A DNA stretch of 64,000 bases from Lepidodermella squamata (GCA_047495785.1 JBLDXI010000028.1:248001-312000), one strand, 5' to 3'; numbered from the stretch's first letter, positions 1-12,393 are shown. The notes: generated by a model from the sequence alone, not told the origin. A program made the numbers and translations.

Positions 1-1245
1 GGAAGCTAGTTGTAAACTTCACTCGAATATTAACAATGCTTTCACCTCATCAATGAATGATCATGAATTTCAAAATCGATTACATGATCTGAAAAACGGA
101 AATGCATCAAGCACGCACATGGAGTAAAATTTCATGATATGACAGAAGGTTGCCCAGTAAGGATAGTAGAACAAATAATTGACGCTGATTTAATTAATCT
201 GTGGATGCGCCAAGATATGACCTAGTTCAATCTTTTTTCATTTCGTAATTTGAAAAACACTGACATCGAATTATACAATTCAGCGTGGACGTTCCACAGA
301 TATTTACGTGTTTGAAAAGCTCAGTTTTAGTCCGATGATACTGTTTCGTCTATTCTTGACTCTTGAGCAGTTCGATCAGACCGAGACTTTCATTCGGTCG
401 TTTCCAACCCAGACCGGCACAGATAAACAACGATGAACAAGTGGGGATGAACAAAGGGGTGAAAACGATTCGTTCTCCGTCGTTCACCACGTTTTCGTCC
501 TAAAACTCACTGCTCATCGTTGTTCCCCTATGTCGTGTATGGTCTGGGAATTGAAATCATTCTTCGGCATAAATTGCCCATGACCGAGTATGCGTGACTA
601 CAAGGATGATCTTGTTTCATGAAAAGGACAGATTAATGAATCTAGGATCCGAGCTTGTGATCCGAGTATGGATGCAAACCATTAGGAGTGTCAGATATTC
701 CAGAACAGAATAAAACCTTCCAAGATAACCAAGATACAAGACACGGCAGGCGAAAGGCTCGGCTATGCCCTCGGATTTGTCAATCACACTGATTCTTAGC
801 CAGCTTGAACCAGTTAGCAGTTGGCACCACTTCCTGTAATTGAAGATTGTTGTTATACCCCGCTCTTAATCGTATCTTAAAAGAAGGTCGAAGCTAAGTT
901 CGAAAAGGTTGCTGGGCGTTGGCGGAACCGCACGTTACGCGTATTTTGCGTGAATTGTTATTGCTACGGCTCAAGGAATTATTAAATTGCCTCGGGTGGT
1001 ATATGCACATGACACACCGCGTAAAACCGCCCGTTGTTCTCGTAATCGCCTTAACGCCGTGACGAACGAAGAGAGAGCCGGATTAGGCACGCTTCATTTC
1101 ACGCGTGGGTTGTTTTGGCATATCAGAATATGGCACCTGTACACAAATTCAATAGAAAATTTACTCATACTCCTTGTTAAAAACCAATTCCAGAAAAATT
1201 AGTTGATTACATTTTAATTTAGTTTGCGATATAGGCGGAAACCTT
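1..1245. other. Intergenic, no gene seen
   Basis: No open frame here has a recognisable domain, a plausible splice context or a signal peptide. The longest frame (987-1202) is basic and unstructured in composition. The stretch ends at the start codon of the first protease homologue and presumably contains its promoter, but I see no clear TATA element. Confidence 0.6.
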
Positions 1246-3220
1246 ATGGTGAAAATGTATTGCCTCGCGCTGGTGATTTGCGCGATCATCGGCCGCGTTC
1301 AGTCATGCATATCATCGATATCGACGTCATCTATCGTTGTGACGACCTCGACTGCTCGTGTCACCCCAGGCAATCAACTGACAACCCCTGCCCCGCCAAC
1401 AGCCATCGCCTCCACTTGCGGCCATTCCACGTAAGCTAGAATCGCCACGCTCGAGTAACTTCTTCGAAGCATGAAATTTAGTTGAATTAGCAAGAGACAT
1501 ATAGAGTTTTGCTAGGGTGGAAAAATTAGTCACGCTTCGCCGAACTGTCACACTTCATTGAATTTGAAATGTTTCGTTTCCAACTTTATTCAGGTACTAT
1601 TATAACACAAATGTCCCCGGTTCTGGGATTGTCGGAGGAGTCAACGCATCTCTGAATCAATACCCGTGGCTCACTCGTCTTGTGATCACCGATGGAAGTG
1701 GCAATACGTACCAATGTAGCGCTTCTATCCTCAGTACAACTTTCCTAATTACAACGGCTCGATGCATTGTGTAAGTTTATCAATTTCACTCAAAATCCCG
1801 TTTTAAATTTTCCCATTTTCTAGATCTGGCACAGCGTAAGTTGAGAAGAAGCTGTCATGCAACAGGTGGTTCTAAATTTCGTTTATTCAGGAGCATTCGA
1901 GCGTATTTCAGCGATTGGGATTCCGCTGTCGCGAATCCTAACGAATTTTCTATTGCGGTTACCAAGGTGATTCAGCACAGTTCGTTCGCGGCCAATTACG
2001 ACTACGACATTGCTCTTCTGCAATTGACAACTGCTTTGAATTTCACCGCTTCGTGGACTGTTCAGCCGATTTGCCTGCCTAAATCGTGCGATGACGGCTG
2101 CAAGGAGGGCACGACGGCTTACATTGCCGGCTGGGGCAACACCTCAGAAAGTGAGTTCCGTGATATTTTCATCCATACAAGGCCGTCACGGTCATGGAAA
2201 CCACCTGATATTTGTCGATATTTGTCGATATTTATCACAAAATGACCAAAATGACCAAATCCAATAAAAAATCATTTCCCCTTGTATCCTATTTCAACAA
2301 TTGAGAAGTGCACACTCCGAGTCCTAAAGTTATGGTTTCAGCTTTAAATTTTCTAAAACTATGGAATTTTCATTTTCCCATCTGCTTGATCTCACTATTT
2401 TAAGCGTAATTTTAACTATCGGTGGACAGTTTAGAAGCTGAAGTAGATCTGATATCAAAATGATTGATTTTTCAGCAATCAAGGCTCCAAAGTCCTAATC
2501 TTGAAAGTTACTCTATGTGCCTGGGTTTTTCCCCGTTCCACAAAAAAAATATAAAGAAACCACAATTGTAAATATGCTTGGTGCCCTCGGGCTGGCAGAA
2601 GAAAAAACTTGAACGGATTATTTAAAAAACAAGAAAATTGAAAATTGCCTGGGGACAAACTGGGCAACCCCAATCGAAAGCCCCAAACCCGGAAACGTTT
2701 TGTGCTAGAAGCTCATTTTTTTTAAATATTATCAAAATCCATTATTAATTTTGAACTCAAACTCGATGCTCACCTGAATTAGCCCCGTCATTTCGAAGAA
2801 GGCGACGTGTTAAGATATTTGAATATTGGTACAAAATATGTTTTTTTACAGCTTCGACAACATTTTCAAGAGTCCTACAAACGGCCTATGTCAAGATTGG
2901 TAACAATGCCGACTGCATAATGCAGTACTGGGGCTCTTCGACACCGATCAGCGACGTTAAGTACTGCGCAGGTGCGTCTTTTGAAAAAATTATTGCTTCA
3001 TTGAGCTAATGATTTTGACATACCAGGTTATCTTGATGGAACGATAGGTCCGTGTTACGGCGATTGGGGCACTCCATTGATGGTTATGGAGGATGGTTTC
3101 TACAAATTATGCGGCATTTACAGTTACTCGAACGGATGCGCTAAACAAAACCAGCACGGTGTCTTTACTCGAGTTTGCGCACTGCTATCTTGGATCAAGT
3201 CCAACGCTGGCATCGCCTAA
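1246..3220 (+). CDS. Secreted inactive trypsin-fold protein (serine protease homologue), copy A
   Basis: Six exons: 1246-1430, 1594-1770, 1824-1835, 1891-2150, 2852-2971, 3027-3220, giving 315 aa; all phases join. Residues 1-20 form a signal peptide, followed by a Thr/Pro-rich linker and an S1 (trypsin) domain starting at IVGGVN. The usual Arg/Lys before IVGG is absent (PGSG precedes it), so canonical zymogen cleavage is unlikely. The His motif reads TTARC instead of TAAHC, and the Ser motif reads GDWGTPL instead of GDSGGPL, so catalytic His and Ser are replaced by Arg and Trp. The Asp motif (YDYDIALL) is kept. Family knowledge: such homologues act as binding or cofactor proteins, not peptidases. 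Exon 3 is a 12-nt microexon. A near-identical tandem copy follows at 3700-5232. AATAAA lies at 3310. Confidence 0.93.
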
Positions 3221-3309
3221 ATTTCGATAATCCCCGAAAAATTGATCACTTTAGAAAGAAGGCATCTTGTTAAAATTTAGGTAAATTCTCTGGAATATTT
3301 TTTCGTATG

Positions 3310-3315
3310 AATAAA
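3310..3315 (+). promoter_or_regulatory. Poly(A) signal of protease homologue A
   Basis: AATAAA 90 nt after the stop codon of copy A. Confidence 0.6.
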
Positions 3316-3535
3316 AACCTTCGAAAATTCCTTTGATCGATTTTTTATCGGTGTCAATACCTGGTAGTTTAGTCACGCTTGAATGCACACGAATTCTCGT
3401 TACAAAAAGCCTATTGGTATTATTTATATTGGATTACATAAACATTTAGTGGGTGTCAAGACATGATTCAAGGTGGTCGGTGACACGATTCACAAGCACA
3501 CGAACACAGCGTGGGCAGCAGCCAGTCAATTGACC

Positions 3536-3542
3536 TATAAAT
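3536..3542 (+). promoter_or_regulatory. TATA-like element upstream of copy B
   Basis: TATAAAT about 160 nt before the copy B start codon, in the 480-nt spacer between the tandem copies. Plausible core promoter from position only. Confidence 0.35.
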
Positions 3543-3699
3543 GTTACACACGAGCCGCTCACACGCGATTGTTGTTGTAGCTATTGTTTTCACAGCGCGC
3601 ACTTTCACGTCACGCATCCTTCTTCTTACAGGAGAACAATAGTTTTGATTTTTTCTCAACTGTATTTTAAATTTTCACCTCGCTGTGGTTTCGAAAAAA

Positions 3700-5232
3700 A
3701 TGTCTCGTTTATTCATTTTGATTGCGCTGGTTGCGATTTTCGAAATCGGCCGTGTCCAGTCATGCCTATCGTCGACCACCACGTTGGTTGTGACGACTAC
3801 AACGGCTAGAGTTTATCCTGGCAATCAATCAGTGACTCCGGCGCCACCGACGGCCGTCGCAGCTAGTTGCGGCCATTCAACGTTAGTCATCGACACGCAT
3901 CATTAATTTTCGCACATTTAAAAAACTATTTTAGCAAAAAAATTGCAAAATTTTAAATAATTTTTAAACAGGTATTATTACAATTCGAATAACCCTGGCT
4001 CTGGAATAGTTGGTGGTGTTAACGCTACAGTGAACCAGTACCCGTGGCTGGCGCGACTTGTGATCACCGATTCGAACGGAAACACTTATCAATGCAGCGC
4101 CACCATCGTCAGCACCACTTACCTCCTTACGACAGCTCGATGCATTGTGTAAGTCTGTCGAATTTAGAAAAACTAATTTACCTATTTTAGCTGTTTGCAT
4201 TTCTACTTTCAGATCTGGCGTGGCGTAAGTTCAAATCTCATTTTTGTAGAATGGCACTGTCTAATTGTGTCGCCCCTAAAGGTCTATCCGAGCGTATTTT
4301 AGTGATTGGGATTCAACGGTGGCGGATACGAATGAATTTTCGATAGTAGTCAGTAAGGTTGTTCAGCACACCTCGTACTCAGCTACCACCTACGACTACG
4401 ACATTGCCCTTCTGCAATTGACAACTGCACTTAATTTCACGACATCGTGGACGGTTCAGCCGATTTGCCTGCCGAAATCGTGCGATGACGGCTGCAAGGA
4501 GGCCACGACGGCTTACATTGCCGGCTGGGGCAACACCTCAGAGAGTAAGCCATTTTAAAGTAATTAAATTAATCGATAAATTTTTCGAATTTGGAGAAAA
4601 TATTCAATAGTTGTGCGTCATTTCAGCGCGCATTTTTCATCTTTTTACTCCCCTTAATTATCGCTTATTTTCCGAAATCATTTTTTTCATTTTCAAAGTT
4701 GCAACGTCGTTTTCGAGATACCTGCAGACGGCCTACGTTAAAATCGGAAATAATGCTGATTGTGTGCTGCAATATTGGGGATCAACGACGCCTCTCAGCG
4801 ACGTTAAATACTGCGCAGGTAATAAAAAACCCTTCGATCAGTGAGTTTCGAAAATATCGTAAATTCCAGTGATTTAAAGACAGAAATAGAACTGGCTTCC
4901 GGAAAAATTTCGCTTGGAAATATTCTAAATTTAAATGTCTTTCATCAATTTTAAATCTCACAAAATCGACACTACTTAATTTATTTTTGATTATTTTCGA
5001 CGCTATACAATTGTAATTTGTTGTCTGATTTTATTCAGGTTATCTTGATGGAACGATAGGGCCGTGTTATGGCGATTGGGGTTCTCCGTTGATGGTTATG
5101 GAGGACGGTTTCTACAAATTATGCGGCCTTTACAGCTATTCGAATGGATGCGCGAAGCAAAACCAGTACGGTGTCTTCACGCGGGTCTGTTCGTTGCTGT
5201 CTTGGATCAAGTCTAACGCTGGAATCGCCTAA
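3700..5232 (+). CDS. Secreted inactive trypsin-fold protein, copy B
   Basis: Six exons: 3700-3881, 3972-4148, 4213-4224, 4282-4544, 4699-4818, 5039-5232, again 315 aa. Exon phases match copy A, including the 12-nt third exon; compensating length changes occur in exons 1 and 4. The start is the ATG at 3700, which opens a signal peptide; an in-frame GTG upstream is not needed. The S1 domain has the same substitutions as copy A: TTARC at the His site, GDWGSPL at the Ser site and no basic residue before IVGG, with Asp (YDYDIALL) kept. Both copies share the same pair of active-site losses, so the losses predate the duplication and the fold is being maintained without catalysis. This argues for a conserved non-enzymatic role, unknown from sequence. 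AATAAA at 5304. Confidence 0.93.
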
Positions 5233-6062
5233 AATAATATATATTTAATAATCTTATTCCGCTAATTTCTCAGCGACCTTAATCTTTTTGATGCGAAAGT
5301 TTTAATAAAAATCAGAAAACTTGCGAATTGTATTCAAACTGAATTTGAGTTCGATTATAAAATTATTGATACACGAGTTGAAATAGAAATGTGAACCATC
5401 TAAAGGGTACGAGCTATTTTTATTTGAACTCGATAGGTTCGTATGCATGGTGTCGGTGTTCAATCCATTTTCCGCCGTAGTCTATTTTTAATATCTTTTT
5501 CTTTATAAACGTACAGCGAGAAACACTCCGCACAGGAAGATGATAATGCGCTGCTTAGCGGAAACGAGTTCGTGGACGATGATTCGCTGTCCGATTGGCA
5601 ACAAAACAAATCGTTTTCGGAGATGATTATTGCTGTTAGGCACCTGCTACCGGTTCAATCTTGTAAAACTCTTGTCCGCTACGCCTTATTTCGAACAAGC
5701 AGTGGAGCCGGATATGTTTCATGTCTAGGGTTCAGCGTTTAAAATTCTCCGACAACTGCCAAGTAACTTTCAACATTAGGATTAGTCGAAAGTGAAGCAA
5801 CAGCAGTGAAGCGGAAAGAAACGTGACCGTCAACGAAAATAGCTCGCCAGCAAAATTTCGACGTGGCTTTAATTATGTCAATTAGTGCACAAGGACGCAT
5901 GTATTTCCGCAGAACATAGCGTCAATTGACACCGATAGAAATCGCAGGGCGGCCAGCGACAACTGAATACGAGCCTCGTCTGTGAAATGGCGCTTTCTAA
6001 TTTCAATTTATACACAGGGTGCATCTTAAAGGACTTTAATAATAAAAGTAGAGAATAATGAA

Positions 6063-6111
<49 letters not shown>

Positions 6112-6741
6112 TATGCGATGATTTGATTGCTTTTTCATAAGAGCGCAATTTGATGATGATAAAGGGCGTCGCGCGCTGGGATCACTTGTCATCAATCATT
6201 TTGTCCTCATTATCGCTAGGCGAAAATTTTTAATCTCCGCGCCTCTTTTATTATTATTGATATTATATATTATAATAATAAATCTGATGATTATGATATC
6301 ATCATTCAGCGCATTAGCGACTCGCAACTTTTATGATGAGTGCGCGCGCGCAATAAAAGGCGCGCAATAATATTATAAATTTGCGCGCAATAATTATTAT
6401 CAAACGTCTCGCCCAATTGCGCGCGCGAGCGAGCGGTGCGCGCTCTGGTGTTAAACTTCCGCCTCACATTTGATTTGATATTGAGCGCCTATTAGCCGCG
6501 CGAATATTCAACGCGCGCGCGCGCCCGGGACGCGCCGCCTCATTATTTAAAATATGACAGACAAATCACAAAATGTGCCGCCGCTGAGGCAATTTATCGC
6601 AATAATATCCATATTATTGTCAAATATTAAAATTTAATACCCACAGCGCGCGCCTTTTATCAAAAATCACTTTTCATTTTAAAAATCGTCTAGAAATAAT
6701 AAAGCCATTATTATTCGTATTTTTTTCCCGTCATCGCCATC
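5233..6741. other. Intergenic region upstream of the homeobox gene
   Basis: Holds a poly(A) signal for copy B (5304-5309), an ATT microsatellite, and an unusual 6.1-6.7 kb stretch alternating TTATTAT blocks with CG-rich GCGCGC runs. One acidic open frame (about 5510-5741) lacks an ATG at its start and shows no domain. The stretch next to the homeobox start probably includes its promoter and 5' UTR. Confidence 0.5.
6064..6107. repeat. ATT/TTA trinucleotide microsatellite
   Basis: About 14 uninterrupted ATT units in the upstream region of the homeobox gene. Confidence 0.9.
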
Positions 6742-8467
6742 ATGGCCTCGCTCAGCAGTTTCGACGAGGAAGAAACTCCGGCACCTCAGCCGCGGAAACA
6801 CCTACGACCCGACAAGAAGGAGGGAGGGGCAAAACGAGCGAAATTGGACGATATGGAACCGGATATAATCAGCACGACAACCCAGCAACAACAAGCTCAA
6901 TTAATGTTGTTGAACCAAGCCCAGTTATTAGGCCTCCTCGGGGGTCAGAACGACCTGAACCAGCTCCTAATGTCATTGGCCTCAGGTTCCAACGGCGGTT
7001 CCAACATGGCACCAGCCCAAAATAACACGAACAACCAACCCGTGGCGCCATCTCCAGCGCCAAGTAGCCGAGAATCACCGGCTCCGGATGCGGATGGGGG
7101 TGATGATGGAGGCGACGATGAGACTGGGTCAAATGGGGGTGGCAAGAAAACGAGGCGAACAAGGACTTCATTCACGTCGTACCAGCTACATCACCTTGAA
7201 CGGGCCTTCCAGATCAGTCATTATCCGGACGTTTACGTTCGGGAGCAACTGGCTACGGCACTGAAGTTACCCGAGGCTCGCATTCAGGTAAAAAATAGTT
7301 TGAAATTTCCTTTTTCATTTTTTTTATTTTTTTTGTCTTTATTCAGTTTAATTTCAATTTTTAAATCAAACTCCTCCCCTGAGCAATAATTTTATTTTAC
7401 ACCTAATCATTTAGGAATTTGAAATTGATTTAGTGCAGGAAATTGCTCGAATTAAGATGATCACGTATTTTCGTGACTCTTGTTATAAACAACGTGATTG
7501 TCCTCGTGAAGGAGTAATGTCTGAACATAGACATTCCGGTGACGAATTGTAAAAAGTTTCCTGAGTGACGATTCGTTATAAAAGTTTTGACCTAACAGAA
7601 TTGACTCATTACTGCCAAACTTCCGTTAACAGGCTTACCTGGGAAATTATATTCAAGTATCGATTTTTTGCGCTTTCTCAATTTGGACGATTTTCGCTTT
7701 TTGAATCAGATATTTTGAAAACAAAATTGAATAAAATTCAAATTATTTGCATTTGTTATTTTTTAATGAAAAAATACATTTAAATTTTTCAAACATTACT
7801 TCATTCAAATTTTTGAAATTAGGTATGGTTCCAAAATCGCAGAGCAAAATGGCGTCGATCGGAACGATTTGTTGTACCAAGCGGCCCAGCCGCGGCCGCT
7901 GCTGCCGCCCACGTGCTCATGGCAGCTCGGGCGCCGTTCCTATTCGCGAATGGCATGCCTCCAGGGCTCATGTCATCCAATCAGCAATCAGCCGGCGCCA
8001 TCAACGACATGAACCAACGCGCCCTCGCCGCAGCTATCGCCTCAACGCAGGCCGCCAAGGCCCAGGACGCAACGAACCAGAACGACTTCATGGCCGGGTT
8101 GGTCAGCCAGCTATTCGGCGGTACCAACTCGGTACCAGCGGCTCCTACTCCGCCGGATTCAAACGCAGTCTTAGCCCAGTTGCTGAAAGCGAACCTCGGC
8201 ATTGAAACACCTGAGGCTAATACGCCGAATTTGACGAATTCAACGAAACCCGACGCCGCAGCTATGGCGGCAGATATTGGCGCCGTGCTAGCCCAAGCGG
8301 CCGCCGCGGCTGGACTGACGCCGCTTGATTACAAGGTTCTACTTCAAATGCTGGCCGGCAACGGTGGGAATGGTGCCCAGGTAGCGCCGAAATCGCCTCA
8401 TTCGTCGTCGCCCTCGCCGCCCTCGGACGCGCCGTTATCTTCGCCTAATAAGCAAAAGGTGAAATGA
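6742..8467 (+). CDS. Paired-like (Q50) homeodomain transcription factor, Rax/Rx-like
   Basis: Two exons, 6742-7287 and 7823-8467, giving 396 aa. The N-terminus is Gln/Asn/Ser-rich with an acidic Asp/Gly stretch just before the homeodomain (about residues 136-197). Helix 3 reads [12 protein letters not shown], with Gln at homeodomain position 50 and invariant Trp48, Phe49 and Asn51. The intron falls between homeodomain residues 46 and 47, a position shared by many paired-class genes. From memory, YQLHxLERAF, SHYPDVY and LPExRxQVWF are closest to the Rax/Rx family; Arx, Vsx and Prrx match less well. The tail is Ala-rich (about residues 200-210), then Pro/Ser-rich. No OAR motif, octapeptide or paired domain is visible. 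Nuclear DNA-binding regulator; Rax members act in anterior neural and eye patterning. Class call is firm, family call moderate. Confidence 0.9.
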
Positions 8468-8523
8468 TCCGCGATTCGTGAGACCTAATTTTTTATTAAA
8501 TTATTATTTCGATATTATTCGAG

Positions 8524-8621
8524 CAGAGATGAAAACTGTTTGCATTTTGTAAAAAAAAATTCGCAAAAATTGAAATGATTTGAATTTTTATTATTTCATG
8601 CAAACTATTTTTCATCTCTGC
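8524..8621. repeat. About 98-nt near-perfect hairpin in the homeobox 3' region
   Basis: The left arm (from 8524, starting CAGAGATGAAAA) is complementary to the right arm ending near 8620 (TTTTCATCTCTG). A 12-bp stem, a small internal loop, an 8-bp stem (GTTTGCAT/ATGCAAAC) and further A/T pairing lead to a terminal loop near 8565-8585. It lies 57 nt after the homeobox stop codon. It could be a 3' UTR structure, a precursor-microRNA-like hairpin or a small foldback element. Confidence 0.6.
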
Positions 8622-9012
8622 GAAATTTTTGTTGAAATTGATATTAAAATATATGAAAATCAAAAGTTCAAGTCTATTGTAACTATCATCATAATTTTCA
8701 TTGTGATCTCCACGTATTATATCTGAATTCTATCTCTCTCTCGCTCTGAATATTCATATACCAGCTATTTTATGTCTCGTGCCGCAATTGTTACCGCGAT
8801 TTAACCTGTGCGTAATGATGAACTAATAAAAATCGAAATAAAAGCACGGTTACCGATTCGTTATCATTCTGAAACGTGAAGTAAGTCATCAAGTCCGGCG
8901 GATGTTGCAAATATCACCGCGGGTCGCGTGTCTTGTGCGTGCGCGGCATAGCGTTGCGTGCCACGTATGTTCTATAGGTATACCACACACATCAGTTCGA
9001 GCTCGGACGAAG

Positions 9013-12000
9013 ATGCACAGAGAAGTTTTCAATATCATGCCGATGTTGATGTTCAACACTCTCGTAGTATCAAGTTTTTGGCTGATTTTGGCTCTGATTC
9101 TCGGAAACGTGAAATGCGACCCACTTATCGCTGCGTCGGTGGTTGTTTCCGACGAAGGCTATATTACCGCTGCGTCAGGAGATGCGGAACAGGCGGAAAT
9201 GGTGCGTGGAGGCATTGAAGAAGTTGGACGCGAATCGAGCAATCCGACACCTATCGCAGATGCAATTCCCGTCCTTGACGACGAGATCGGCAGTTCTAGC
9301 GACACTGTCTTGCACTTGTGCGAGTTCAACAGGTACACAAAACAATAAATGAAAATATTAACAAAAATTCCAGTGGAGTTCCATTTTAATTGTTAAATGC
9401 TGAAAAAATTGGTAAAATATTTAATCAGCATATTGTTGCAATTTCAGAACCACATGTGGTTGGATGCCTCAAAGCAGTGGCGACGAGGAGCGACTATTTT
9501 TTCGAAGTCCCGAGGACCCGCCGCCGGTCTTCGACGAAACAACTAATCTTAAAGAAGGCCCAGATCAATGTATGAGCTGCTCGGCATTATTTCAAGCTAT
9601 CAAATTAAAAAATTGAAAGAAGCTTCAATTTGAAATGTTTTAATGCTTAATTTTAATTTGAAATGTTTATTTTTTTTCTTTCATAATTCAACACCCTTGA
9701 CTGATTTTACAGGGCGTGATTATGCTTTCGTGAATGGAACCGGATTTTTTACGCTAACTTCGCCTGAGCTCTACCTAATCAGCGATATTATTGACTTGAA
9801 CCGAGACGAAAATGCTGGGTCACATCGCGGCCACCCGCATAGCCGAAATGCGGACGCATTTTGCGCATCATTCGCCACGCAAACGTCACACTGGACGCGG
9901 GCTGGTCTCTTCGTGATGACGCCGTCGCCCGCAAATGGGTCGTCGCTGAGTCTTAACGTGACAAATGACCAGATGCGGCTGGTTTGGAACGTCGATGCGT
10001 CGCCTGATTATTCGTGGACGACGTATCACGTCACGGTTCATTTACGCGAGCAATACATCAGCGATGCGTCCTGGCCGGGTAAACGGGTGTTGAAGTGTCA
10101 GTTGAAATTTGCGGTCGCGAAATCTGAGTCGGAAAATCACGCTGAAGGCGAAAAACCGCCGCCAGGGGTCTATTTCGGCCTGGGTTTCGTGAAACTGCAG
10201 CGAGGAGGCTGTGAGCAGGAGGTAATAACTTACGAGATGCAGAGTGTGAAGAAGCGAATTGAAGAACCTGCCCAACCTGGAACCGATAACTGGGGCGAGG
10301 CTCGAATGACAGTCAACTCAGATTCAGCCATCTGGCCAGGTGGTATCGTTCCTTACGAGTTCGCAATAGGATTTTTCAGTGAGTTCTTCTGTTTTCAAAT
10401 TCATTTTCTTAATTTAGGAAAATTATTTCAACTTAATTATCCGATCTTTTCCTGTTTTTTCTCATCACAGATAGTACTCATAAAAATATGATTCGAGCAG
10501 CGATGTTGGACATAGCTAACCGGTCCTGTATTCGATTCGTCCCGCATTTCCAATCCTCGGCGTATCTAGAAATTCTAGGTGAGAATCTCGGCTGCTTCGC
10601 CAATGTTGGCTACACTGGTGGCTACTCGTATGTCAACTTGGATCCAGCCTCTTGTTTCGATATGCGAACTATTCGACATGAATTACTGGTAAGTTGAACC
10701 TCGGAATCCCAGTTTTCAAAGATTTCAAAACCTCTAAAGCTAGGAAAAAATTCTGAAGCTCCAATGAATATGTTCAAAAGCTTCCCCAACCTTCGGAAAT
10801 TCTAACAAAAAGGTTGGAATTGAATTCGGCAATCTTCTGAAATGTCCAAGGCATCTAGGTAGCCAAAAGAATGCAATTGATAATATCACAAAGTCTGCTT
10901 TAGGAATCTTTTGCCGGATCTTACGCTTTTAACATAAAACCTGCTTCAAAAGATTTTTATTTTCAGCATGTCGTAGGGTTCTATCACGAGCATCAGCGTC
11001 CCGATCGTGACAAGTACATCGACATAATATGGGAGAACGTTCGCGAGTCGACGTACACTCAATTCGGCATTTACTCTGCCGAAGAGGTCGAATTGTACAG
11101 CCTACCCTATGACTACGAATCGGTCATGCATTACGGGACGAAAACCTTTTCGAAGAACGGTCTGCAGACAATTCGTGCCAAGAATCCTTGGGCAACTATA
11201 GGGTCCATACAGACTTATTCGTTGCTGGACACAAGGCGGATGAGACTTTTGTACCATTGTGACAACCTAGGTTAGCTAAAATTCAATTCACAGGGTTCTT
11301 TTCTATTTAGCTTGATTGTTTTGCAGAAACATCGGCTATTTGGGGTGGATTCTGCACTGCGGATATTGGCGACTTCAAATGCCGCCGTTACACCCCATGC
11401 GAAATCGGAACCTACGTCTGCCCATCGCCCTTAGTCTATGATTCGACCACTCGAAAATGCAAAGCCGGACGGGCTCTTGGCGAGACATGCGCCTCTAGTA
11501 GCGACACGTGCTCAGCAACTAATTCACAATGCGATTCGACAACGAAAACTTGCGTCTGCTCGAGTGGCTATTATAAAGGGCCACGGAATGATTGTATAAT
11601 TTCGGTGGCAACCCGGCGACTCGGCCAGTCATGCGCTAATGTGCTTGAATGCACCTACGAGCTCATCTGTGACTCAGCCACAAAGGTAGTTTTTTCTTCA
11701 ACGCATTTTGCAATATCTGAATGCTTATTTTAGGTATGCAGATGTCCTGTCTCAATGATTCCAGAGGGCGACTACGGCTGTGTTAACAGTAAGTTATTTC
11801 GAGTCGAATTTGCACAGCTTATTTCGATTTAACTTATAGAACAATTTGGGTCACCCTGCACAACGAATCGGGAATGTAGTCAAGCGGTACCGGCAGCTTG
11901 GTGCATCGGTGGAGTTTGCGCTTGCACCAGTCTCTTCGAAGCGGTTAGTTATAATTAGAAATCATGTTATCAGTCTTTACTACCACGCCCCCACTGTAGA

Positions 12001-12382
12001 CTACCTATTACGACGAAAATGGTGCTCTGCAACAAGCTTGTGCTCAGAAAAACTGTACGTATGAATTTATGCAGCGCTTGTGCATGGATTTATGCTGATT
12101 TCCTTGTGTTTAGCTCCAAGGTCACTACTGGGAGAATCATGTGACATAACGAATGGAAACCTATGCGTCACAGGAGCAATTTGCCGGTCTTGCCCGAATT
12201 CTATTAACGATATATGCACCGCGCCGACTGACTTCGCCTTGCTTTGGGCTTCGTTTCCCGATAAACCGCCAGATTTCTACGTTATTGCCGGTGCAAAGCG
12301 ATCAAACGTTTACTGCCCAAAGTCCTTATTAAGCATCATTGTAATTTCATTAATGTATCAGCAAGCTCACTCACTGTCTTGA
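9013..12382 (+). CDS. Secreted astacin metalloprotease with N-terminal MAM-like domain and Cys-rich tail
   Basis: Ten exons: 9013-9332, 9448-9569, 9713-10378, 10471-10688, 10967-11270, 11327-11685, 11734-11788, 11840-11943, 12000-12054, 12114-12382, giving 823 aa; all phases join. The N-terminus (residues 1-36) is a signal peptide. Residues about 102-318 look like a MAM domain (CEFN..TCGW start, FGLGFVKLQRGGC end). The astacin domain (about 350-543) has the full zinc signature HELLHVVGFYHEHQRPD, split by an intron after HELL, and the Met-turn SVMHYG, so it should be active. The tail (544-823) has several EB-like Cys clusters and a hydrophobic end (SIIVISLM) that could be a weak GPI signal. 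MAM normally follows astacin (meprins), so the order here is unusual. The 3' end faces the next gene, with 100 nt between stop codons. Confidence 0.92.
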
Positions 12383-12387
12383 TATCA

Positions 12388-12393
12388 AATAAA
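12388..12393 (+). promoter_or_regulatory. Poly(A) signal of the astacin gene
   Basis: AATAAA 6 nt after the stop codon, inside the 100-nt spacer between convergent genes. Confidence 0.6.

Noticed and set aside
987-1202. 71-codon plus-strand frame before the first gene
   Set aside because: No domain, signal peptide or splice context; composition like random intergenic sequence.
5510-5741. Acidic 75-codon frame (DDNALLSGNEFVDDDSL)
   Set aside because: Only internal ATGs, a stop directly upstream and no partner exon found; could be a stray exon but unsupported.
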